Positions 9,124-16,474 of a DNA stretch of 64,000 nt are shown in pieces. A program made the position numbers and the translations under genes. Numbering within the stretch: the first letter of the stretch is position 1; each line of letters opens with the position of its first letter. A model generated the notes under the pieces. It was not told the origin of the DNA, ran no database searches, and worked only from the letters and a program-made list of their open reading frames with translations. This DNA is from Chloroflexota bacterium (GTDB taxonomy: Bacteria > Chloroflexota > Anaerolineae > Anaerolineales > UBA4823), in NCBI GenBank assembly GCA_029557965.1, contig JAKQIM010000026.1:1-64000 (forward strand), read 5' to 3'.

Positions 9124-9803
9124 TTACAGTTACTCTCCTTTGATGGGTGGGTGGGGGAATGGATCAGGATGCATACCAATAAACCTTCTTGCAGGGTCAG
9201 GCTGGCGTGTTCTTCTAGAAATACGTTGCTGACCCCGCGCGGCGAGCCGAATTCAAGGGTGCCGTCGTTGAGGGGGTATTCCAGGCCAAAGGTGGTGATG
9301 CCCCGCGCCGGCCCGCATAGCGGCAAAAGGGAAAGGGTATCGCGGGGTTGGCCGTAAAAGTGGTGCTGTTGGCCGGGTTGAAGGAGGCAGATCTCTTGTA
9401 GGCCGTCGATGAGGCGGATATCTAGGGCGCGGTAGGCGGGATGGGCCATCAGGAAGAGATTGGCAAGGGTCATATCCCAGCGCGCCCCCAGTGCGCCGTA
9501 GATGAGGACCTGTCCCGCGCCGCGGCGGAGGGCCTCGCTGAGGGCCAGTTCAAGGTCGGTTTCATCTTTGTGCTGGGGGTGGCGGATCAACTCGGCGCCT
9601 GCGGCCTGCAGGACCTGAAGCTGCTGGGGCTCAAGCGAATCAAAATCGCCGATCACCAAGTGGGGTGCCAGGCCCAACGCCAGGCAGTGCCTGGCGCCGC
9701 CATCGGCGGCGATCAGCAGGTCGCCGGGGGCGGGCTGGATGGCCGCGCCGGTAGAAAGGTGCAGTTGGCCGTTGGCAAAGATGATGGCACGCCTGGTTGA
9801 CAT
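9120..9803 (-). CDS. thiN: Thiamine pyrophosphokinase
   Basis: A 227-residue enzyme transferring pyrophosphate from ATP to thiamine to give TPP. Family motifs are clear: IIFANGQL, AADGGARHCLALG, VIGDFDSLEP and HKDETDLELAL, which contain the metal and ATP ligands, then the C-terminal thiamine-binding beta-sandwich (GITTFGLEYPLNDGTLEFGSPRGVSN, typical of the family). The start at 9803 is fixed by AGGAGG about 9 nt upstream; longer readings run into the riboswitch. It is first in the operon thiN-thiB-thiP-thiQ, so imported thiamine is immediately converted to the cofactor that represses the operon. Confidence 0.93.
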   Translation of the reverse strand: MSTRRAIIFANGQLHLSTGAAIQPAPGDLLIAADGGARHCLALGLAPHLVIGDFDSLEPQQLQVLQAAGAELIRHPQHKDETDLELALSEALRRGAGQVLIYGALGARWDMTLANLFLMAHPAYRALDIRLIDGLQEICLLQPGQQHHFYGQPRDTLSLLPLCGPARGITTFGLEYPLNDGTLEFGSPRGVSNVFLEEHASLTLQEGLLVCILIHSPTHPSKESNCK

Positions 9804-9854
9804 TAAAGAAAAACCTCCTGCCAGGCTGGAGGAGGGGTGGGGGTAGATGGCGCA

Positions 9855-9950
9855 TGCAATTCCTCCGCCGGCATTATCCGGATCAGGTTCGCGGGTCGAG
9901 AGCTGTGGCTCTCCTCTCAGCCTGGCAAAACAGGCTCCCCGTGCAGGGTT
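9855..9950 (-). promoter_or_regulatory. TPP riboswitch (THI element)
   Basis: On the minus strand the conserved THI blocks occur in order: ACGGGGAGCC, GGCTGAGAG, CGACCCGCGAACCTGATCCG and GATAATGCCGGCGGAGGAAT. This matches the classical TPP aptamer, including the CTGAGA pyrimidine-sensing loop and the pyrophosphate-side GCCGGCGGAGG helix. Downstream, CCTCC (9829-9833 area) can pair with the AGGAGG that serves thiN, so a translational off-switch is likely. The four genes that follow are all thiamine-related. Confidence 0.95.
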
Positions 9951-9962
9951 ACTGCAAGAAAG

Positions 9963-9992
9963 AGTATAAGCCCATCCTTTACAAATTGTCAA
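9963..9992 (-). promoter_or_regulatory. Promoter of the thiamine operon
   Basis: On the minus strand TTGACA (plus 9987-9992), an 18-nt spacer and TATACT (plus 9963-9968) lie just upstream of the riboswitch aptamer. The placement leaves only a few nucleotides before the first aptamer helix. Confidence 0.7.
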
Positions 9993-10017
9993 TATTGCAA
10001 GCCGGGGCGCAATCTAT

Positions 10018-10046
10018 TTGACGCAAACCTCGCTTGCATGTATAAT
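10018..10046 (+). promoter_or_regulatory. Promoter of the ten-gene signalling/lipid operon
   Basis: TTGACG at 10018-10023, a 17-nt spacer and TATAAT at 10041-10046. It points away from the thi promoter and leads into the DUF4388 gene with a leader of about 105 nt. No second comparable promoter was noticed before 25259, which supports one long transcript. Confidence 0.65.
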
Positions 10047-10157
10047 TTTTGAGAAGTCAGGTTTTTGATATTCCTGATGCACACCCGGGTAGATGTTTTT
10101 TGTGATCAGGTCTCGAAGTTTGTATCGGCGTGGGTAAAGGCGGTTGGAGGCCAGCAT

Positions 10158-10979
10158 ATGGCATTAAAGGGTAATTTGCGTGATTTTTCGATCACTCAAC
10201 TGCTGAATTTGATTAACGTTGCCCAGAAAACAGGCACATTGGTTATTGAAGGCCCGTCGGAGGAAATATGGGTGTGTTTCCGAGATGGGAAATTGGCGTT
10301 TGCCCGGGATGGGCAAGAGGACGGCAGCCTGGCCTCGGTGCTGTTCCGGGAGAAGAAAATCTCTGCCGCTCAATTCCGCGCCATCAAAGAGCGGGCGGGG
10401 GCGATGTCGGATAAAGAATTGGGGCTGTTGTTGATCAACGCCAATTACATCTCCCAGCAAGACATCCTGGCGAGTTTGCAGAATTATTTTGTGGGCATTG
10501 TGAACCGCCTGTTCACCTGGGTAGAAGGGTTGTTCCGCTTTGAGAACAACATGATGCCGCCGGATGATAAGATCACGGTGCGCATCAGCCTTGAGAACCT
10601 GATCATTGACGGTTCGCGCCGGGTGCGCGAATGGGAACAACTGCAAGACGAAATCCCCAGCCTGGATATGGCGCTAAAGTTCACTGACCGCCCGGGGACG
10701 AACCTGCGGAATGTGAACCTGAGCGTGGAAGAATGGCGCGTGGTTTCGTATATCAATCCAAAGAATTCCATCCGGCAAATTGCCAAGACCACCAATAAGA
10801 GTGAGCTTGAAATTCGCCGGATCGTTTACGGCTTACTGCAAGCCGGGCTGGTAGAGTTGATCCGCCCGGCGGGAATGCCGGTGCCGGTGCCTCAGGGTCG
10901 CCCGGCGCTGCCGCAGGCAAGTAAAGATGAACAGAAATCACTCATTAATCGGATCATTGGCCGCATTCGTTCGATTTAA
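10158..10979 (+). CDS. DUF4388 domain protein with C-terminal winged-helix-like region
   Basis: A 273-residue soluble protein. The start at 10158 has GGAGG 7 nt upstream; the longer frame from 10065 lacks one. Residues 1-110 form a DUF4388 (PatA-like) domain: ALKGNLRDFSITQLLNLINVAQKTGTLVIE, then FRDGKLAFA and ELGLLLINANYIS. A second alpha/beta part follows (FTWVEGLFRFEN). Residues 195-240 look like a winged helix (VVSYINPKNSIRQIAKTT, then LEIRRIVYGLLQAGLVEL). DUF4388 proteins are found in gliding, taxis and GTPase-linked signalling loci. It opens the operon and lies 24 nt before a small GTPase, its probable partner. Confidence 0.8.
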   Translation: MALKGNLRDFSITQLLNLINVAQKTGTLVIEGPSEEIWVCFRDGKLAFARDGQEDGSLASVLFREKKISAAQFRAIKERAGAMSDKELGLLLINANYISQQDILASLQNYFVGIVNRLFTWVEGLFRFENNMMPPDDKITVRISLENLIIDGSRRVREWEQLQDEIPSLDMALKFTDRPGTNLRNVNLSVEEWRVVSYINPKNSIRQIAKTTNKSELEIRRIVYGLLQAGLVELIRPAGMPVPVPQGRPALPQASKDEQKSLINRIIGRIRSI

Positions 10980-11003
10980 TTGTTTTTTATAAGGGAATTG
11001 GCT

Positions 11004-11543
11004 ATGCAAACTGTGAAAATGGTGGTAACCGGGCCTTTCAATTCTGGTAAGACAGAATTCATCCGGTCTGTGAGCGAGATTGACGTGGTTTCGACGGAAC
11101 GTAAGATCAGTTCCGATTCGGAACGCGTCAAAGATCAGACCACCGTGGCGATGGATTTTGGCCGTATCACGGTTGACGACAACCTGGTGCTCTATCTGTT
11201 TGGCACGCCTGGACAACGCCGCTTCGACTTCATGTGGGAGATCTTGTCTGAGGGCATGCTGGGCTTTATCGTGATGGTAGACAGCACCCGTCCTGAAACC
11301 TTCCGTGAGGCGCGCAATATCCTGGAAACATTCCGTGCATATGCACCAACCCCTTATGTGGTTGTGGCAAACAAGCAAGACTGCAAGGATGCCTGGGACC
11401 TGGAAGATATGCGTATTGCGCTGCGCCTGGATGGACGGGTAAAGTTTTTGCCTTGCGTGGCAACGGATAAAGAGTCGGTCAAGAATGCTTTGCTTGAGCT
11501 GTTGTACAGTATCCTAGAGGAAATGGAAAAGGGCGAGGGATAA
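11004..11543 (+). CDS. Ras-like small GTPase (COG2229/MglA-like)
   Basis: A 179-residue P-loop GTPase. G1 is TGPFNSGKTEFI, G2 is a Thr-rich QTTVAMDFG, G3 is LFGTPGQRRF (Gly in place of the usual Asp, as is common in the bacterial COG2229 group), and G4 is VVANKQD. Single domain, no membrane anchor. AAGGGA lies upstream of ATG 11004. Related GTPases in Streptomyces conservons and Myxococcus polarity systems act downstream of sensor kinases with a roadblock partner. Here the partner may be the DUF4388 protein, and the kinase may be the giant GAF protein further down the operon. Confidence 0.85.
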   Translation: MQTVKMVVTGPFNSGKTEFIRSVSEIDVVSTERKISSDSERVKDQTTVAMDFGRITVDDNLVLYLFGTPGQRRFDFMWEILSEGMLGFIVMVDSTRPETFREARNILETFRAYAPTPYVVVANKQDCKDAWDLEDMRIALRLDGRVKFLPCVATDKESVKNALLELLYSILEEMEKGEG

Positions 11544-11576
11544 ACCACACCCCTTGACCTGGTCTGGTTTGCGGCT

Positions 11577-12485
11577 GTGTCATCATTCACTACTGATCAG
11601 GGCATTGTTCATTACGAAGTCTACGGACGCGGGCGCCCGGTAATTTTGCTGCACGGGTGGCTGGGCTCTTGGGGTTTGTGGCAAGAGACCATGGCCTACC
11701 TGGGGCGGTATTACCGTACCTATGCGCTCGATTTTTGGGGTTTTGGCGAATCGGGCACCAAGCGCGATACCTATGCGGTACAAGATTTTGTCAGCCTGGT
11801 GGACCAATTCATGGAACAGTTGGGGATCAACCAGGCGCCTTTGGTGGGCCACAGCATGGGGGGCACGGTCAGCCTTTCGGTGGCGATCAAGTATCCGGCG
11901 CGGGTGCGCAAGGTGGTGGTGGTGGGCTCGCCGATCGTGGGCAGCTCGCTTTCGCTGCTGCTCAAATTAATGGGACGCCGGCCGATTGCCTTCATCACCT
12001 ATAATAACATGTGGGCATTTAAGCTGGGCTTCCGCATGATGGCGCCCTTGTTTTCCAGGGATCGTAACTGGGCGAATATGATGGATCGAGACGTATCGAG
12101 ACTGACCCTCGAATCCTTCTTGATGAGCATTGCCTCGCTGCGGCGGACGGATCTGCGCCCTCTGTTGGGCCAGGTGAAGATCCCAGCCATGGGTATGTTT
12201 GGGCACCGGGATATTGTGGTGCACCCCAACCAGTGGAAGCCGATGTTGGAAGGGATCCCGCACGCGCGGATCGAACGCTTCCCTGATGCGGGCCACTTCA
12301 TTATGCTTGATGAGCCGCAGCGCTTCATGGAAACGCTGCGCGATTTCTTAGACAGCCCCATTGCGCAGCCGGGCAGCGAACAGCCTGCGGCAACTGGGCG
12401 AACAGCCGCCAGCGAGCCCGGCGCGGTTGTACCTGGCTCTGGTTCACCCCCCTCTGTGAAAAGTTCGACACCCCCGGCAGTATGA
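11577..12485 (+). CDS. Alpha/beta-fold hydrolase with intact triad
   Basis: A 302-residue alpha/beta hydrolase starting at GTG 11577. The oxyanion region is VILLHGWLGSW, the nucleophile elbow is VGHSMGG (Ser93), Asp212 is in GHRDIVVHP, and His240 is in DAGHFIMLDEP. Substrate is not evident; the fold covers esterases, lipases and C-C hydrolases. A disordered Pro/Ser/Ala-rich tail (about residues 263-302) follows. Its stop overlaps the V4R gene start (ATGA). A clear paralogue with Ser93 replaced by Gly lies at 24464-25252 and closes the same operon. Confidence 0.85.
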   Translation: MSSFTTDQGIVHYEVYGRGRPVILLHGWLGSWGLWQETMAYLGRYYRTYALDFWGFGESGTKRDTYAVQDFVSLVDQFMEQLGINQAPLVGHSMGGTVSLSVAIKYPARVRKVVVVGSPIVGSSLSLLLKLMGRRPIAFITYNNMWAFKLGFRMMAPLFSRDRNWANMMDRDVSRLTLESFLMSIASLRRTDLRPLLGQVKIPAMGMFGHRDIVVHPNQWKPMLEGIPHARIERFPDAGHFIMLDEPQRFMETLRDFLDSPIAQPGSEQPAATGRTAASEPGAVVPGSGSPPSVKSSTPPAV

Positions 12486-13114
12486 ATGCGGAAATGAAAG
12501 CAGCTTACTACTATCCGAATAAGCTGGGGCGAATCATCCTCCTATCCATGGAGGAGATCATCGGCCGCACCGGTGTGAATGCGATCTTGAACCAGGCCAA
12601 CCTGGCAGAGCTGATCAACCATTACCCGCCCAATGACCTGGATCTGGCGGTGCGTTTTGAAGATGTGGCCCGGATGCAGGTGGCCTTGGATGCCATTTAC
12701 GGGCCGCGCGGCGGGCGGGGCCTGGCATTAAGGGCCGGGCGGGCCTGCCTGAAGCACGGCTTGCGCGAGTTCGGGCCGCTGTTAGGTTTGACTGACCTGG
12801 CTTTCCGCCTGCTACCGCTGGAAGAAAAGCTGCGCACCGGTGCGGCGATCTTTGCCGATATCTTTAACCAGTATTCAGACCAAAAGGTGGTGGTTAAAGA
12901 AGAAGCAGATAAGATTTTGTGGATCATTGAGCGCTGCCCGGTGTGCTGGCAGCGCAAGGCCGACAGCCCGGTGTGCCACCTGGCGGTGGGCTTGCTGCAA
13001 GAAGCCTTGTATTGGGTCAGCGGCGGCAAGTATTTTGATGTAGAAGAGACCCGCTGTATCGCCCAGGGCGACGATGCCTGTGTGATCACGATTGGGAAGC
13101 AGGCGTTGGATTAG
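12482..13114 (+). CDS. V4R (4-vinyl reductase) domain protein
   Basis: A 210-residue protein. The C-terminal part (about residues 140-205) carries the V4R signature with conserved cysteines and acidic residues: ERCPVCWQRKADSPVCHLAVG, then EETRCIAQGDDACVITI. V4R domains bind small molecules, often hydrocarbons or metals, in sensory regulators and occur in BchJ-related proteins. The N-terminal region (MEEIIGRTGVNAILNQANL) is helical and matches the lead-in seen in other V4R proteins. Translationally coupled to the upstream hydrolase and followed 39 nt later by the hexapeptide transferase gene. It may bind the lipid-like product or substrate of the operon; that is inference. Confidence 0.75.
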   Translation: MNAEMKAAYYYPNKLGRIILLSMEEIIGRTGVNAILNQANLAELINHYPPNDLDLAVRFEDVARMQVALDAIYGPRGGRGLALRAGRACLKHGLREFGPLLGLTDLAFRLLPLEEKLRTGAAIFADIFNQYSDQKVVVKEEADKILWIIERCPVCWQRKADSPVCHLAVGLLQEALYWVSGGKYFDVEETRCIAQGDDACVITIGKQALD

Positions 13115-13153
13115 CTTGAGTGCGGTAAATCGGATGGTGGTTTTGGGAGCACT

Positions 13154-14431
13154 ATGCTAAAAATCATTTTACAGGATCCTCGATACCTGACGCCGTTCAA
13201 CGAGCGAGCCAGGGATATTCGCATCATGAACAAGCCTTTGTGGCTGTCGCAGCGTGATGTGTTGATGCCCTATACGCATCGCGAGTTAGAGCTGCCGTTT
13301 GGGGCCTCGCTGCCGCAGACGAACGAGGAGTGTATCGTTTACCGCGATAACCTGTTTTTTGACGCGTTCTATATCCAGGCTTTTATCGAGAAAGCCAAGG
13401 AAGTGGGCGGGGCCTGCCGGGCAGCTTTTACCACCGATGACCCGTCTTTTCGTGAGCACGCCCTGCCGCTTTCGGTCTCGTATACCCCCGAAGGCGAATA
13501 TTACCTGGCTGACCTGTGGTACTATCCCAATGGGCCAGGCGAGCCAGCCAAAGCGTTGTGCGTGGATACGCTGCCGATCGAGGCGGGGTATTATCACGTG
13601 CCCACCTACATGGCATACGAGCAGGGCGACCTGACCTTTCAGGTGCCTCGCCGCAGCTTGCTGGCGCTCGATACCTGGGTGCACATCTTCATTGCTGATG
13701 TGGTTTACGGTTTATTCGCACGCGGAGCGCGCTTTGAGCACAGGTTAGACAACAACTTGTTCTTTAAGCTAAGCGTTTTGGCAAGGGCCATGTACGAAGG
13801 CAAACAGGTGCTGGATTGCTCGAAGGTGGTGCAGATCGGCAAGAACTGCACGATCGACCCCAGCGCGGTCATCCACGGACCGACCTCGATCGGGGATAAT
13901 GTCACGATCGGGGCGGGGGTGGCAATTGAGAACTGCGTGATTGGGGATAACGTGAACGTGGGGCAGGGCTGCCAGTTGATGCTGTCGGTGGTGGGCGATG
14001 GAGCCTTCTTGCCGTTCCGGGCTGCTTTGTTCATGACCACCTTTATGGATAACAGCATGGTGGCGCAGAACACCTGCCTGCAGATGTGCGTGGTGGGGCG
14101 CAACACGTTCATCGGGGCGGGCTCAACCTTTACCGATTACAATCTTCTGCCATCACCCATCCGGGCGATGGATGGGCATGGCAAGCTGGGGCATGCCAAC
14201 CGGCCGGTGCTGGGGGGCTGCGTGGGGCATAACTGTCGCCTGGGGGCAGGCATGATCGTCTTCCCGGCGCGCACGATCGAGTCGGATGTGGTGGTGTTCG
14301 CATCTAAAGAGAGGCGGGTGATTGATAAGGATCTCCATTTTGAGGACAGCGACCATCATGGGCTAAAGTTCTCCAAGCTCCATCCCCGGTTATACCCACG
14401 GCCAGGTGAAGCGAGCGAGGAGTCCTGGTAG
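13154..14431 (+). CDS. Left-handed beta-helix (hexapeptide) transferase-like protein, GlmU-like layout
   Basis: A 425-residue protein. The N terminus (about 1-215) begins LKIILQDPRYLTPFNERARDIRI, which recalls the N-terminal domain of GlmU-like sugar-nucleotide proteins, but no nucleotidyltransferase GxGxR motif is seen. Residues 225-390 hold hexapeptide repeats (IGKNCTIDPSAVIHGPTSIG, then IGDNVNVGQGCQLMLSVV, then LGAGMIVFPARTI) forming a left-handed beta-helix typical of acyl- or acetyltransferases. Start ATG 13154 with GGGAG upstream. It ends 3 nt before the reductase-like gene. A role as an acyltransferase on a sugar or lipid is plausible but unproven. Confidence 0.6.
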   Translation: MLKIILQDPRYLTPFNERARDIRIMNKPLWLSQRDVLMPYTHRELELPFGASLPQTNEECIVYRDNLFFDAFYIQAFIEKAKEVGGACRAAFTTDDPSFREHALPLSVSYTPEGEYYLADLWYYPNGPGEPAKALCVDTLPIEAGYYHVPTYMAYEQGDLTFQVPRRSLLALDTWVHIFIADVVYGLFARGARFEHRLDNNLFFKLSVLARAMYEGKQVLDCSKVVQIGKNCTIDPSAVIHGPTSIGDNVTIGAGVAIENCVIGDNVNVGQGCQLMLSVVGDGAFLPFRAALFMTTFMDNSMVAQNTCLQMCVVGRNTFIGAGSTFTDYNLLPSPIRAMDGHGKLGHANRPVLGGCVGHNCRLGAGMIVFPARTIESDVVVFASKERRVIDKDLHFEDSDHHGLKFSKLHPRLYPRPGEASEESW

Positions 14432-14434
14432 CCT

Positions 14435-15526
14435 GTGGATACCTTTGCGTTCATTATTCATCCAATTGATCCCAAGCGTGACATTAGCCGGAAATACCCC
14501 TTCTTAGCCCGAATCGTCAACGACTGGATCATTTATGAGGTAGCACCCTTCTTTCCGCCGGTTTACCTGTCTGAGGTGAATGGGATCACCTCGGCGGCGA
14601 CCGGGAAGGAGATCAAAGGCTGGTTGATTGCCTGTCCATTGGTACCAAAACACTTTTTTCGGTTGCCAGAAAAGCGAGTCTATCGTAAGATTATAGAAAC
14701 TGGTCGTTTAGCTGAGAAACTTGGTGCTAAAATATTAGGGCTAGGAGCATTTACATCGGTCGTTGGGGATGCGGGCACCACAATTGCAAAGGCGCTGGAC
14801 ATCCCCGTCACAACAGGAGATTCGTACACGGTGGCAGTGGCTGTGCGGGCCATCCGGCAGGCGGCAGAGATGATGGGCATCCGGCTGGGAAGTGCTACGG
14901 CAGCGGTTGTGGGCGCCACGGGTGCGATTGGTAAAGCTTGTTCGGCGTTATTGGCAAATGAGGTGGCTGATCTGTATATGGTTGCACGCCACGAATCCGA
15001 ACTGGCACAATATCGAGAGCAGATGATTGCAGGTGGTGCGAGCGCCAACCTGCATGTTAGCACGAATATCGATGTGTTGCGAGAGGCGCAGTTGATCTTG
15101 ACCGTGACAAGTGCCGTACACAGCGTGATCGAGCCAGAGCATTTGCAGCCGGGGAGCGTGGTTTGTGACGTGGCCCGGCCGCGAGATGTATCGCAGCAGA
15201 TTGCGGCGGCGCGGGATGACGTGTTGGTGATCGATGGCGGGATGATCGACGTGCCCGGAGATGTAGATTTCCACTTTAACTTTGGTTTTCCGCCCGGCAA
15301 AGCATATGCTTGCATGGCCGAGACGATGGCTCTGACACTGGAGGGCCGCCTGGAGGATTACACTTTAGGGAAAGGGATTACACTGGATCGTATTAATGAA
15401 ATTACAGCCATCGCTGACCGGCATGGCTTTAAGCTCAGCGGCTTTCGCTCTTTTGAGCGGCCGGTAACTGAGGAACAAATCGAACGTGTGCGCCAGAATG
15501 CCAAACAGAGAAGAGGGCATTCTTAA
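14435..15526 (+). CDS. Acyl-ACP reductase-like (AAR-type) oxidoreductase
   Basis: A 363-residue protein starting at GTG 14435. It resembles cyanobacterial long-chain acyl-ACP reductase, which makes fatty aldehydes from acyl-ACP with NADPH. Shared features are GLGAFTSVVGDAG, the dinucleotide motif VVGATGAIGKACSALLA, the aldehyde-pocket region VTTGDSYT, and PPGKAYACMAETMALTLEG with Cys293, placed almost exactly where the catalytic Cys294 of the Synechococcus enzyme lies. No aldehyde-deformylating oxygenase is adjacent. Bases 14640-14770 are AT-richer than their surroundings. A shikimate-dehydrogenase-like reductase of another substrate is the main alternative. Confidence 0.72.
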   Translation: MDTFAFIIHPIDPKRDISRKYPFLARIVNDWIIYEVAPFFPPVYLSEVNGITSAATGKEIKGWLIACPLVPKHFFRLPEKRVYRKIIETGRLAEKLGAKILGLGAFTSVVGDAGTTIAKALDIPVTTGDSYTVAVAVRAIRQAAEMMGIRLGSATAAVVGATGAIGKACSALLANEVADLYMVARHESELAQYREQMIAGGASANLHVSTNIDVLREAQLILTVTSAVHSVIEPEHLQPGSVVCDVARPRDVSQQIAAARDDVLVIDGGMIDVPGDVDFHFNFGFPPGKAYACMAETMALTLEGRLEDYTLGKGITLDRINEITAIADRHGFKLSGFRSFERPVTEEQIERVRQNAKQRRGHS

Positions 15527-15545
15527 TTTTTTATGGGAGGCTGAT

Positions 15546-16433
15546 ATGGGAAAAGCCCGACTACTGATTGTAGAAGACGATAGTGACATCTCAAACATGC
15601 TGCAAATATACTTCACAGGCCAGGGCTACGAAGTGGATGTGGCACCACGCGGGTCGGCGGCGTTGGAGAAAACACGCATCAACCTGCCGCACCTGATCGT
15701 GTTGGACATCATGCTGCCTGATATCGATGGCTTTGAGGTATGCCGCATCTTGCGGACCAACACACGCACCAGCCATGTGCCGATCATCTTCCTGACTCAG
15801 AAGGATGAGCGCAGTGATAAGCTGGCGGGCCTGGAGTTGGGGGCAGATGACTACATCACCAAGCCCTTCGATATTGAAGAGCTCAAACTGCGTGTGCAGC
15901 GTGCCATCTCGCGTGCAGAACAGCAAAGCCTGACAGACCCGCGTTCGGGCCTGCCTGCCGGCCGCTTGATCGAAGAACAGCTTCGCCGCATCATCCGCCA
16001 GCAGAATTGGGCCTTCATGGATGTGCGCGTGAATCACTTCGAGCCGTTCAAAGAAGCTTATGGCTTCGTGGCTGGTGATGACGTGCTGCGCTTTGCGGCC
16101 ATGCTGATCGGCGAGGTGCTGGATACCAAAGGCACCCCCAACGATTTCATTGGCCATGCCGGCGGTGATAACTTTGTGGTCATCACGGCTGAAGAGACGG
16201 CTGCCATGATCTGCGAGACCCTCAAAACCCGCTTTGCAGAAGAGGTCTTGTCGCATTACAGTTTCATTGACCGTGAGCAAGGGTTCATTCGCACGGTGAA
16301 TAAAGAAGGGCAGCCCGAAGAGGCACCTTTGATGAAGCTGGCGATTGGCGTTGTGTCGCCAAGTGAATACCAGTTTGCAGATATTCGCGAGATCACCGAG
16401 CTGGCTGCTGAAGCCCGGCGCAAAGATAGCTAG
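15546..16433 (+). CDS. Response regulator with degenerate GGDEF domain
   Basis: A 295-residue protein. REC domain at residues 1-125 with the acidic pocket VEDD, phospho-acceptor Asp54 in IVLDIMLPD and Lys in ITKPFD. The C-terminal part (about 130-290) has the length and layout of a diguanylate cyclase (DPRSGLPAGRLIEEQL, then EAYGFVAGDDVLRFAA) but its signature reads AGGDNF at 205-210 instead of GG(D/E)EF, so the metal-binding Glu is Asn. It probably does not make c-di-GMP and may act as a GTP sensor or docking module. Start ATG 15546 with GGAGG upstream. Confidence 0.8.
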   Translation: MGKARLLIVEDDSDISNMLQIYFTGQGYEVDVAPRGSAALEKTRINLPHLIVLDIMLPDIDGFEVCRILRTNTRTSHVPIIFLTQKDERSDKLAGLELGADDYITKPFDIEELKLRVQRAISRAEQQSLTDPRSGLPAGRLIEEQLRRIIRQQNWAFMDVRVNHFEPFKEAYGFVAGDDVLRFAAMLIGEVLDTKGTPNDFIGHAGGDNFVVITAEETAAMICETLKTRFAEEVLSHYSFIDREQGFIRTVNKEGQPEEAPLMKLAIGVVSPSEYQFADIREITELAAEARRKDS

Positions 16434-16474
16434 AGCAGGGTGGGTCTGCTGACGGCCTGATTCTCCCTGCCCCT

